A stretch of 29,422 nucleotides of DNA, taken from NCBI RefSeq assembly GCF_000003605.2, contig NW_003139817.1, positions 187,404-216,825 of the forward strand. The letters run 5' to 3'. This document shows, piece after piece, positions 1-10,059 of this stretch. Position numbers and translations under genes: made by a program. This DNA is from Saccoglossus kowalevskii. Its lineage: Eukaryota; Hemichordata; Enteropneusta; Harrimaniidae. The notes under the pieces were generated by a model. That model made no database searches and was not told the origin of the DNA. It was given only the letters and a program-made list of their open reading frames with translations. Numbering within the stretch: the first letter of the stretch is position 1; each line of letters begins with the position of its first letter.

Positions 1-905
1 GAACATAGTCAGTCAAAGCATGTCAGAGATAAGGTTCTAGAAGCCCATTCATTAAAACAAAATGGCCACTAGACAGTCATTCTGAATCCGATCTAAAAAA
101 TTAAATAACGTGCATCAGGAACTCGTTATGTCTAATGTATGTACCAAGTTTGAACGAAATCCATTCATAAATGCCAGAAATGCTTGATATTTGATGATTT
201 TTTTGCACAAAAATGGCCACCATTCGGCCATTTTTAATAGGATCATCAAACCAATATATCTGTATATCTATGACATGATGTATAATGAATATTTGAAATT
301 TGAACATAATCAGTCATAGCAAGTCAGAGATATGGCACAAGAACCACATTCATTAATACAAAATGGCCGCCAGTCGGCCATTTTGAATCTTATTTGAAAA
401 ACAAAATGATGTGCATCAAGGTCCTATAATGTCCAACGTATATACCAAGTTTGAACAAAATCCCTCTGTAAACAACCAAGAAATGCTTGATTTTGATGAT
501 TTTTTAGCACAAAATAGGGCCACCATTCGGCCATTTTTAATAGGATTGTCAAATCAATATATCTGTATATCTATGACATGATATATAATGAATATTTAAA
601 ATTTGAACATAATCAGTTATAGCAAGTCAGATTTATTGCACTAGAGCCACATTCATTAAAACAAAATGGTCGCCAGTCGGCCATTTTAAATCTTATTTGA
701 AAAACAAAATGATGTGCATCAAGGTCCTATAATGTCCAACGTATATAACAAGTTTGAACAAAATCCATCTGTAAACAGCCGAGAAATGCTTGATTTTGAT
801 GATTTTTAGAACAAAAATGGCCGCCATTTGGCCATCTTGAATCAGATTGTGAAACAAATTGATGTGCATATGTATAATATTATGTATGATGTATGTTTCA
901 AGTTT
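1..905. repeat. 301-bp tandem repeat, about three units, cut by the left window edge
   Basis: The phrase gaacata(a/g)tcagt recurs at 1, 302 and 604, giving periods of 301 and 302 bp. Each unit holds an inverted core, aaaatggcc followed shortly by ggccatttt, at about 60-90, 212-232, 360-385, 515-537, 664-687 and 816-836, so there are two cores per unit. Units also share the phrase tatgta..aagtttgaac. Copies of the same family occur at 5996-6430 and 25117-26860. No transposase or reverse transcriptase is visible, so it is probably a non-autonomous element or a tandemly expanded piece of one. On the transcript it lies downstream of exon D. Confidence 0.9.
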
Positions 906-1030
906 GATTGGATTGGTCCAGGCATTTCTAAGATACAGGTTCGGACATAGCCCGGAAACACGGAGGTAAAAACATAGGTCCCCGTTTTCGGACTGCGTCC
1001 AAACGGGAACTAAAAATGATACTTGAAATG
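905..1030 (+). repeat. Terminal module of the 301-bp repeat family
   Basis: After the third unit the sequence changes to a GC-richer module with cggacatag, cggaaacacgg and the end block gtccccgttttcgga (979-993). The same 15-mer occurs at 26845-26859, again to the right of a related repeat cluster, so it probably marks one end of the element. Confidence 0.75.
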
Positions 1031-1321
1031 ATTTATTGACAAAAACAGACATTTATGTACTAAATACAAAAATATCTGCTACTTTATTTGAATGATACGA
1101 TGACCAGTCTCAAATAGAACCTATTAATTCATGTTTGAACGTCTCTAATTTATACTGCTAAGTGAGATTTCAGGGGAAAAAATTGAACCTTCAACTTATC
1201 AAATATTATGCGAGGTATGAACATGTGAACTACTGAACCAAGCTCAGCTTGCTGTTACCTATGTATAATTCAACAGCACATGTTAATTACAAGATAGCAT
1301 TATTTCTTGTTTTATACTCAC
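1031..1321. other. AT-rich noncoding stretch downstream of exon D
   Basis: I searched the minus strand for the next VWA exon (hydrophobic strand plus TDG) and did not find it. Nothing else stands out. Confidence 0.6.
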
Positions 1322-1411
1322 TTTCTTAAACTGTTCAAATGCAAATGTGAAACCTATGTCGAAGCTGGCAATACCATTATCTACCAATAATCTTATTTTA
1401 TCTTTCATGAC
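1322..1411 (-). CDS. CACNA2D: Alpha-2/delta calcium-channel subunit, internal exon D
   Basis: This 90-nt phase 0 exon encodes 30 residues: VMKDKIRLLVDNG, then IASFDIGFTFAFEQFKK. It aligns with the alpha2delta-1/2 segment VLKDAVNNITAKG / ITDYKKGFSFAFEQLLN. The acceptor is a long T-tract followed by gaag and the donor is gtgagt. The Gly-Ile-Thr of alpha2delta-1/2 supplies the downstream Thr of the metal site; here it reads Gly-Ile-Ala, with a Ser next to it. The SFDI wording is partly like alpha2delta-3 (GMLDI), while GFTFAFEQ is like alpha2delta-1/2. This is the last exon seen in the window. The next expected block, the hydrophobic strand ending in a TDG motif, was not found between position 1 and 1321. 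Confidence 0.95.
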
Positions 1412-1566
1412 CTTCAAAAAAAAATTATGATATCAACAACACAAATAATCTATTTTAAAAGTGCCCACAACTTGTTGTCAGTCGATGCATGATTTAGTAT
1501 TATGCTGATTGCTGTGAATGTCTAGCCACAGTATTAAAACTCAATAATGAATGATTATGTACTTAC
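1412..1566 (-). other. Short intron between alpha2delta exons C and D
   Basis: A 155-nt intron with gtaagt at the 5' end and a T-rich tract before gaag at the 3' end. It holds no repeat. Confidence 0.9.
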
Positions 1567-1635
1567 ATTTTTATTCCTCTCATTGGCTTGCACAAATGTT
1601 TCAAAACAGCTCACAAATCTAGCCCTTTCATTAAA
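1567..1635 (-). CDS. CACNA2D: Alpha-2/delta calcium-channel subunit, internal exon C
   Basis: This 69-nt, phase 0 to phase 0 exon encodes 23 residues starting FNERAR and continuing VSCFETFVQANERNKN. It matches the alpha2delta-1 block DVSCFQHLVQANVRNKK, which follows VNVAS in the family; here exon B ends VNIAS, so the junction falls where expected. The acceptor reads attcttccag and the donor is gtaagt. The conserved Cys of SCF and the QAN.RNK motif are kept. This is the second beta-strand/helix segment of the VWA domain. The exon is symmetric, so its loss would not shift the frame. The next intron is only 155 nt, in strong contrast with the 4-kb introns on the other side. Confidence 0.96.
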
Positions 1636-4369
1636 CTGGAAGAATAAAAGAAAATTTTTAAATATGCTCAGTTTATAATAAAAACATTGTACATAATAAT
1701 TACATTTTGAAATTTGTAACAAGTATCAGTTATGATATGTTTGCATTTGTTCACCATTTTATTATATGAAACACAATGGGTTAGAAAAATGATGAAAACA
1801 TTATAAAACATTTTTTTTCAATAATCAGACTAGTGAGTCAATCAGGTAACTAATTAATGATGGATATGAATAAAATTTAAACACGTTTGCTAGACATTTG
1901 ATAGTCATACAGCATCCCCACATTTCAAGAAATCCAACCAATTATTCAATTAATGTGTAAATTAGTTAATTAATTTGCATATATTTGTGTGCAAAACACA
2001 TATTTATAAAGGTATCAAATATTGTTTGAATTTTATGGTCAATTAATCTGAAAGAAAGCAATATGAGCATGTTCAAGTAATTCTCTTTGAACTTTTGAGT
2101 CCAAAAATCCTGGTATTCTCACACAAAGAACCTAGTGAGTCTTAAAACCATGTGGCATTGTATGTGAAGGCCAGATTTCCTTTTCTATCACCAATATGAG
2201 GCTTTAATTATGATTGGAAATTATAAAACGTTTGAATGTTATAAATATACTATGTACAATTTTGAAAAAGTTTATTGAACCTGAAGCGAAGCTGATGTCA
2301 AATAAGCCAAAGCCTATGCGACAGCTGTACTGTATACTTGTACAGATAAACAACCACACATGCAGGGTACAATTTGAAGAAACATATTGTAAGAAAAATG
2401 CAGAAAGGGCTGATTAAATAAAAAGATATCAAAGAAATCTACGTGAATTCTAGTGCAGAAGTTAGGGTTAGCCATTAACATATAACAGAATATTTTTCAC
2501 ATCCCTCTTCCCTCTCAGATGATTTCTCCTAGTACCGGTACATGAACAGCCGAACAGATCTATTGACTATGCAATGTTGTGTACTAATTGTATTTTTTTA
2601 TTAACATATCATCGCCAATATGAATTCTATCAATTCTAATCAAAGCGAAAGTACATGTAACTCAATAACCGCCCATGACCTTTGTCACAGTATAAATTAA
2701 AATCATCTTCCCAAGTAATTTGTTAAAACCTGATTTCTTTCATGTTTTTTTTAATCATGTTTTCAAACACCACAATGAATAACTCTGCAAAAGATGTCTT
2801 CAATACAGCATATACACTTTGGCAAAACTGTACGCTATTTCTTCAGGGAGCAAAATAAATTGAATTTGCATGAAGTGGACACATGGGAAGCAGTTTTCAT
2901 ATAAATGGTTCCTGAATTATTGACAGTGCAAGTATAAATTTCATTTTATTGCTTTTCTCTGGCGAATTCAATCTAAAATCATATAATACTGTATCATGAT
3001 AAACTGGAAGAGGTGTAACCTTCAAAAGTGAATATTTGAGTTACATCAAGTATTCAAATAAGTAACTTAAGTCCGTTCATAGGCATTCATTTTTTTTAAA
3101 TTGAGGTGACAAATTTAACACAAACTTTTGCAAAAGTGTATTAAAATTTGTAAATACTGATTTGGACAAGTTATCAACTGCTGTGTACAAAATATTTTGT
3201 CTAAAATAAAACATTTTTTGTATTCCAATAGATAATCATGTTGCATGGAAAACCATGGTTTATTAAGCAGAAATTAATAAGCGTACAAGTTTATTTTCTA
3301 AATTGTTAATCATAAACAAACATTTGATTAACAAACATAAAATGAGGCAATAGGGACATTGTTATGAAGTATGATCAGGTGATACTAGATAAATTCAAAA
3401 CACTGATAACATAAATAATTACACTGAACTGCCATGCTAGATGAGATAAATTGTCTTTAAACTAGTTTAAACTGTTCATAAATAATGTATATTCTTAAAG
3501 CCTAATACAGACAGGTATTCAGTGTTGGATGTTGCATGATATGTGCTAATCGTACATGACAAAAAAAAACGATAAATGTTTTAAATTATATTGAATAATT
3601 AAATCAATGTTACAAATTTTGACGAAATGGCATGAGATGCTCGTTATAACTAAATGATGATTAGTTCTATATCATTTTTTTCAAGTAAATAATTATGACT
3701 TTCATCATCCAAAATTTAAAATAATCACAAACATGCAACTTTTTTAATTAAAATGGCATCACATCTAAATATAGATAAATATCATCTAAAAATGATCTAA
3801 AATACAAACAATTTGCCATTACATTCATTTGATCTAAAACATAAACAAAATTTATAACTGTAGAATAAGAAAAATGGCAACATGATTTATTTATTATTGT
3901 TTGCATAAATTCCATGCTTGAAATAAATAAAAGGTAACCTCTCAATAAGTTCTAGAAAAGTAATTCCATTGATTCTGCATTGATTCATGCAAAAAAGATC
4001 GGGTAAATTTCAAGAGTTGACGACACTATAGAGAACTCCTGCACGTCACCAAAGCAGGAGTACATGCTCAATATATAACATGTAGCATGTAGCAATGAAC
4101 AATGAGGAAGAAAGCCGTATTTTCACGGTCTAACTGGTAGCTTATTTACAATATTTTGCAGTTACATAAATAGTGAGTGTAGACAAATGGCCAAGAGATT
4201 GAACACACACTGGGATGTCATTAACAAGGTATCAATCCATCTTAAATGTCAAATATAAATGATATCACTATTTGAATTTGGCAGAATTGACATATGGAAA
4301 CACAAAAGAGGAAGGATGTAATTAAAAGTAAATTTCATCAAACAAAAAAGAATTTGTAGACATTAAAGC

Positions 4370-4930
4370 CAGTTACATCTTGTCTTTGTACCCAATGGAA
4401 TAAAAAATGTGAGACAACATCTGAGAAACAGGTATGACAGTTGAGAAAAATAGAAGCAATACAGTAAAAAGCCAATAAAAAGAAATAATTGACATGTTTT
4501 TGTATACCATCATGTCTTAGTTTTGTAGCAATTTTGAACTATTAATTTAAAATCATCAAACACGTCTGAGAAACAGCTGTAGACATGTTAAAATGTTGTT
4601 TTTGGTGTTTTAGGTACATAAATGAAGACTAGTCAAATGGCTACTAGGTAAAATGAGATTCATCAGTAACCCACTATGAGCAATATCACTAAAACATTTG
4701 AAAGAAATCACGGAAAAAGCACACCTCTGAGATGGTTAATGACATGATGAAACAGCTGTCAAATAGGCAATCAAGCAATATGTGTATAATGTCTTGTTTT
4801 TGTACCAACTTTTAACAAATTGGCCTGAGAAATGAAGTTTTGGTTTCAGACTACATCAAATTGCCCCAACATGTCTTGTCATAATTTTAAACAAGGTTGA
4901 GTAAGGCATGTCAGAGACAAATTACACTTT
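4370..4930. repeat. Faint, strongly diverged repeat traces
   Basis: Similar phrases recur: a catcttgtctttgtacc form at about 4376, atgtcttagttttgtagc at 4512, atgtcttgtttttgtacc at 4790 and atgtcttgtcataatttt at 4871, several followed by a tgagaaacag or tcagagaca phrase. The spacing is irregular. This may be an old tandem or dispersed repeat, but the similarity is weak. Confidence 0.35.
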
Positions 4931-5253
4931 GGAGGACGTCATGACAACCATAAGTACAATATTCATTTTAATTCCAAATGGCAATCATGATATCTCTAAC
5001 TGTGATCATACATACCACTGAAGACTAAATAATGCAGACACATGCACTCTGAATATTTATTGCCATCTTATACCACTCTCTTATTTTCAGTCATGTAAAT
5101 AGTTTTTTTTTAACAAACTTTCATGTATAATTCAAATAAATCTCAACATTACCAGTAATTATGCTTGCTTTTCTGACAAATATTAGTGATGTTATGTATT
5201 TGATATATACATGTAATTTTCCCATTCATATATCAGGATAACTATTTTTGAGT

Positions 5254-5471
5254 GTACTGTGGAATACTTTATTTTCGCTGGAATTAATTTTCGTTGAAAA
5301 GGCATTTTGGGCGTTTTGTATGGAGTTTATTTTCACTGATTTTTGATGAGTTTATTGTGAAATATAGGAAAAAAAGTATATTCGCTGGATTTTATTTTCA
5401 CGGAATCATCCCTTCAGCAAAACCAGCAAAACTAAATTCCAAGCGAAAATAAAGTATTCTTAGTACAGTAC
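5254..5471. mobile_element. Palindromic MITE-like element, copy 1
   Basis: About 218 bp with inverted ends: gtactgt...aatactttattttcgct on the left and agcgaaaataaagtatt...acagtac on the right. Inside are further short inverted segments (ttattttcactg and its imperfect partner). There is no coding capacity. A close relative lies at 15825-16043 and a distant one at 23884-24098. The structure fits a miniature inverted-repeat transposable element or foldback element; clear target-site duplications were not established. Confidence 0.8.
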
Positions 5472-5663
5472 TTAAGTTATAGCTGTATTTTTCAGTAAAT
5501 TAGCTGCAGACCAGATACACGAGCCATATATTGAGTCGCATGAGCTGTAGATAAGCAAGATGAGACATGTATTTACCGGTACAACCATTGTCAGTGAATT
5601 AAATAAAAAGGTGGTGAGAACAAAAATTTGTGGCACATAAATTGTGTAAATTTTAGTACTTAC

Positions 5664-5763
5664 TGATGCAATGTTTACAAAATCATTTTCTCCCAATGTG
5701 TCGATTAAAGAAACAGCTGATGCTTTAATAAGCTCAAGAACCAATCCATGTACACTGCCACTC
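5664..5763 (-). CDS. CACNA2D: Alpha-2/delta calcium-channel subunit, internal exon B (rest of MIDAS DxSxS, helix 1)
   Basis: This 100-nt exon completes the split Val and continues SGSVHGLVLELIK, then a stretch ending DTLGENDFVNIAS. It aligns with alpha2delta-1/2 SGSVSGLTLKLIR and ETLSDDDFVNVAS. With the Asp of exon A it restores DVSGS, the intact first part of the metal ion-dependent adhesion site of the VWA domain. The acceptor is ttctctcttag and the donor is gtaagt, directly after the Ser codon (phase 0). The SGSV and VNIAS wording is closer to alpha2delta-1/2 than to alpha2delta-3/4, which usually have SGSM and NIIAY. Open frame continues into both introns here (5472-5813), but only this segment resembles the family and is bounded by good splice sites. 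The intron to exon A is about 4.3 kb and that to exon C about 4.0 kb. Confidence 0.97.
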
Positions 5764-5995
5764 CTAAGAGAGAACAAATACCAAGTATGACATACAGTTA
5801 CCTGACTCAACACTAAAGTCTTGCAGGTAATTACAACTGAAAGAATTGAGAAATATTACATCTCCCTTTAAATAAAAGAGATTTAAATCCCATCCAATAA
5901 AAACAAATTACCATCAAATGTAAAAAAAAAATATTTTAAATAAAAATTTACAGCAAACCTTCTTAATGTACTGAGAATATGCTAAATTAATTATA

Positions 5996-6430
5996 ACAAG
6001 CCTTGAATGCACAGTCACCATTAATTATCAAATTTAAGATGTATAGTTTTGTTTATAGCAATATAGTTGGTACATAAACATATCAGAGATATGGATCCAG
6101 AAGCTGATGCTTGATGATGATGATTTTTTAACATTTAAATTATTTAGTCATCCTGTATCTGATCATCAAATGAGTCCATATTTCGAGATATTGCTCAGGA
6201 ACAGCATTTATTAAAACAAAATGGCCATTGGTAGGCCATTTTGAATCGGATCATCAAACAGATACATCTGTATATCTATGTCATGATGTATAATGAATAC
6301 ATCAAATTTGAAAATAATCAGTCAGCGTGCATATGTATAATATTCTGTATGATGTATCTGTGAAATTTGAATGTAATCTATCCAGGCATGCCTAAGATAT
6401 ACATGTATGTTCGCACGCACACACACAGAT
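5996..6430 (+). repeat. Dispersed repeat copy related to the 301-bp family
   Basis: It starts with aacaagcc.tgaatgcacagtc and shares, in the same order with 25117-25520, the phrases cagaagctgatgcttgat, a gat-rich run with ttttttaac, aacagcatt.attaaaac and the inverted core aaaatggcc/ggccatttt. The right end runs into a CA-rich stretch (cgcacacacacag). It is intronic in the alpha2delta gene. No protein is encoded. Confidence 0.8.
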
Positions 6431-6559
6431 CAACAGATCAATCATCCTAACAGCATCCTAACAGGGACTAGTAAATACTTTTGTAAAAATTACAAAATTA
6501 TACAGAGCTGAGTCAGCATTGCAATATTACAACTCGGTATTGTAGTAGTTTTATTCTAA

Positions 6560-7075
6560 GTGGCCATAGTTGCATGTCACTGCTGCTAAGACCTGTAGTC
6601 TGCAAGTACATTGTAGCTAGTTATTGGTTCCTGCCAAGACATGTGGTCTCCAAGTGACTAGTTACTGATTTCTGCCAAGACCTGTGGTCTCCAAGTGGCT
6701 AGTTATTGGTTCCTGCCAAGACCTGTGGTCTCCAAGTGGCTAGCTACTGGTTTCTGCCTAGACCTGTGGTCTCCAAGTGGCTAGCTACTGGTTTCTTCCA
6801 AGACCTGTGGTCTCCAAGTGGCTAGTTACTGATTTCTGCCAAGACCTGTGGTCTCCAAGTGGCTAGTTACTGATTTCTGCCAAGACTTGTGGTCTCAAAG
6901 TGGATAGTTACTGATTTCTGCCAAGACCTGTGGTCTCCAAGTGGTTAGTTTCTGGTTGCTGCCAAGACATGTGATATGCAAATAGTTAGACATAGGGTCT
7001 GCAAGTAGCTAGTTACATGTTGCTGCCAAGACTTGCTTCCATCAAGACCAGTGGTTTCAAAGTGGCCAGTTATTT
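6560..7075. repeat. 41-bp minisatellite, block 1
   Basis: About eleven to twelve diverged units with the pattern ctgccaagacctgtggtctccaagtggctagttactgattt, typically 41 bp. The edges are degenerate (shorter or mutated units at 6560-6650 and 6960-7075). This block is enriched in the acctgtgg and gatttctgcc variants, unlike block 2. It is separated from block 2 by about 870 bp of unrelated sequence within the same intron. Confidence 0.92.
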
Positions 7076-7946
7076 TTAATTATTGGTGGTTTTTTTCAAA
7101 CCGAATTATCTATGCTACCCATCCCCTCTAATTACACAATGCCAAGCAACCTCCACAACATTTTTGTAGTTCCTTTAAAACTGGTACATGTATGTTAAGA
7201 AATAAGTCATGCAAGACTGAGTAAGCCCATATCACTATGATTACCAAAGTATCATCTATCCCTAACTCAGCATACAAAGTGTTCCACAGTCAACCGAAAG
7301 ATTCATACAAATTTAATGAAGTTTAATACATATATCCAAGAGCTATTAGAAACTCATTGTGCATGAAACACCTCACAGCTGAGCCAATGCTTAATAACTA
7401 GAAAGGAGTAGAAGCTGTGATCTGACCAAGTCTAATAGCAAGGAATCAAATGGAATAAAACTAGTCACAAGAGACATGACGTCTAACAAGCATTAAATGG
7501 CATGCAACTATGAAAATGTATTACACTAAAATCATACAATTTGTTACAACTACAAGTTTTTTTATTATTGCATTTCTATCTCTAAATCTTATCAAGTATT
7601 ACTCAGATACATGTATTCTTTATAACATATGACCAAGCTACTCATTTAGTAATCAGGTAATATCACAAGTAATTGACACATTGGAAAGATAGCTGTGAAA
7701 TAAAAACATACGAAGACTTGATTTACACTAGGATCAAGCCTAATATTATTTTCTCACAATCTCAGCTCATACTCCTATAGTTATACACACTACATGTACA
7801 CATTAAACTCATTGTGAGTTTCTCATTTTTTAGAATGCCATTTTATTTGGATGAAAGACTGTCATGTGAAAAGGAATGATTCATGATGTCCAATCAATGT
7901 AGTGTTTTTGGAAATCAGTGAAGACAACAAGAGGTACACGTATCAT
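7076..7946. other. Unique sequence between the two minisatellite blocks
   Basis: Intronic AT-rich DNA with no recognisable exon, RNA gene or repeat. Confidence 0.6.
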
Positions 7947-9191
7947 CCAGACATGTAGTCTGCAAGTGGCTAGTTACTGGTTGCTGCCAAGATATGTGGT
8001 CTGCAAGTGGCTAGCTACTGGTTGTTGCTGCCAAGATATGTAGTCTCCAAGTGGCAAGCTACTGGTTGTTGCTGCCAAGATATGTAGTCTCCAAGTGGCT
8101 AGTTACTGGTTGCTGCCAAGATATGTGGTCTGCAAGTGGCTAGCTACTGGTTGTTGCTGCCAAGATATGTAGTCTCCAAGTGGCAAGCTACTGGTTGTTG
8201 CTGCCAAGATATGTAGTCTCCAAGTGGCTAGTTACTGGTTGCTGCCAAGATATGTGGTCTGCAAGTGGCTAGCTACTGGTTGTTGCTGCCAAGATATGTA
8301 GTCTCCAAGTGGCTAGTTACTGGTTGCTACCAAGACATGGTCTTCAAGTGGGTAGTTACTGGTTGCTGCCAAGATATACGGTCTGCAAGTGGTTAGGTAC
8401 TGGTTGCCACCATGACCATGTGGTCTGCCAGTGGTTCAAGTTAGTGGTTGCTGCAAAGACATGTGGTCTCCAAGTGGCTAGCTTCTGGTTGCTGTCAAGA
8501 CCTGTGGTCTCCAAGTGGCTAGCTACTTGTTGCTGTCAAGACCTGTGGTCTCCAAGTGGCTAGCTACTGGTTGCTTCCAAGACATGTGGTCTCCAAGTGG
8601 CTAGCTACTGGTTGCTGCCAAGACATGTGGTCTCCAAGTGGCGAGCTACCGGTTGCTGCCAAAACATGTGGTCTCCAAGTGGCTAGCTACCGGTTGCTGC
8701 CAAAACATGTGGTCTCCAAGTGGCTAGCTACTGGTTGCTGCCAAGACATGTGATCTCCAAGTGGCTAGCTACTGGTTGCTGCCAAGCCATGTGATCTCCA
8801 AGTGGCTAGCTCCTGGTTGCTGCCAAGACATGTGGTCTCCAAGTGGCTAGCTACTGGCTGCTGCCAAGACATGTGGTCACCAGTGGCTAGCTACCGGTTG
8901 CTGCCAAAACATGTGGTCTCCAAGTGGCTAGCTACTGGTTGCTGCCAAGACATGTGATCTCCAAGTGGCTAGCTACTGGTTGCTGTCAAGACATGTGATC
9001 TCCAAGTGGCTAGCTCCTGGTTGCTGCCAAGGCATGTGGTCTCCAAGTGGCTAGCTACTGGCTGCTGCCAAGACATGTGGTCACCAGTGGCTAGCTACTG
9101 GTTGTTGCCAAGACCTGTGGTCTACAAGTGGCTACTTACAGGATCTTGCTAAGACTTGTGGTCTTGAAGTGGCAAGTTACTAGTTGCTGCC
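7947..9191. repeat. 41-bp minisatellite, block 2, with higher-order repeats
   Basis: About 30 units of a 41-bp motif (gccaagacatgtggtctcc, then aagtggctagctactggttgct). Units of 44 bp occur where an extra ttg is inserted. Two higher-order structures are visible: a 129-bp trimer starting at 7991, 8120 and 8249, and a 204-bp pentamer at 8689-8892 repeated at 8893-9096. The open frames here (8309-8563 and 8556-8753, +) are a by-product: 41 is not a multiple of three, so the peptide cycles every 41 residues. It is not a CRISPR array because there are no unique spacers. Confidence 0.95.
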
Positions 9192-9770
9192 AAAATACAG
9201 CGAGTATTCATGCAAGCGAAATTACATACAAGTAAACAGCTGGTTCAGTTCTCAGCACACAGTAGCTAAATTCTGTAAATACTTCACTGATTTTATAAAG
9301 AAAATGCTTTCACCTGAATAAACCATATGTTTGAATCCATTTTTTATGACATGTAAATTACTAAACAACTCTGACCTTGCTGTTGATTATAATCTATTAT
9401 GCTATAAAAAACCAATGCAAACCACTCAAACTTTTATGACAAGCATGCCATATGCATTCCAATCAGATTGAAATCTGATTGCCGTAGGATATTAAAAGTA
9501 CAGTGCATGCAAATTAGACAGCCTCTTCCTGTAACAATATTTCTTGTGTGCTAATTGTGCAAGGAAACTATCATTAACCTTTCAAGTCACCTTTCACAAA
9601 ATAAATTTGCAAAATTTTTCCATTTTTTTTTCTTAAAACCTGCAGGCAATCAGAAAAATATGTCTATTTGTTCTAAAATGTGAAAAAGTTCCACCAAAAT
9701 TTGGTGGGGAAAATGATAGCATTGAAAGGGTTGGGGCGCACATAATTATGTAGTGTGACTACTGTAAGCC

Positions 9771-9813
9771 CTTACGAAAAACTTCTATAGAATTCTATCG
9801 AATTTTTCATAAG
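9771..9813. repeat. Imperfect 43-bp palindrome
   Basis: The left arm cttacgaaaaacttctata pairs with the right arm tatcgaatttttcataag around a gaattc centre. It could form a hairpin in DNA or in the intron. A smaller perfect one lies at 9460-9481 (caatcagatt/aatctgattg). Confidence 0.6.
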
Positions 9814-10059
9814 AGAGCTTTCTATAATCACTAGCATTGTCAGTGTTTGATTAAGTATGAAGCAATCCATCTATCGAGTATCTAATTATTCAGGAATACT
9901 GGTCTCAACATATTGAGCTCTCGAGCAAAATGATCTATAAGACATGCCAACATTTCTTTAACAAGGTACACAACACCCACCTCCTTTCCAATAAACTCAC
10001 ATTAAACAAGATGTCTGACCATGAAACTAGAGTGACAGTGTCAAAGAAGCCATACTTAC

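Larger units (their letters stand above)
1636..5663 (-). other. Intron between alpha2delta exons B and C
   Basis: About 4.0 kb, AT-rich, bounded by gtaagt and ttccag in transcript sense. Apart from the palindromic element at 5254-5471 and faint repeat traces at 4370-4930, I see no coding block, RNA gene or strong structure in it. The open frames at 2214-2417 (+) and 3748-3945 (-) look like chance frames. Confidence 0.85.
5764..10059 (-). other. Intron between alpha2delta exons A and B
   Basis: About 4.3 kb, bounded by gtaagt and ctcttag. It carries a dispersed repeat copy (5996-6430) and two blocks of a 41-bp minisatellite (6560-7075, 7947-9191). The 7076-7946 stretch between the blocks and the 9192-10059 stretch before exon A show no coding signal; the second contains small palindromes at 9460-9481 and 9771-9813. 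Confidence 0.85.

Noticed and set aside
8309-8753. Two plus-strand open frames with a repetitive peptide rich in Trp, Leu and Cys.
   Set aside because: They lie wholly within the 41-bp minisatellite, in an intron of a minus-strand gene, and drift through all frames of the repeat.
7947-9191. Possible CRISPR-like array.
   Set aside because: Repeats are directly adjacent without unique spacers, and the context is a eukaryotic intron.
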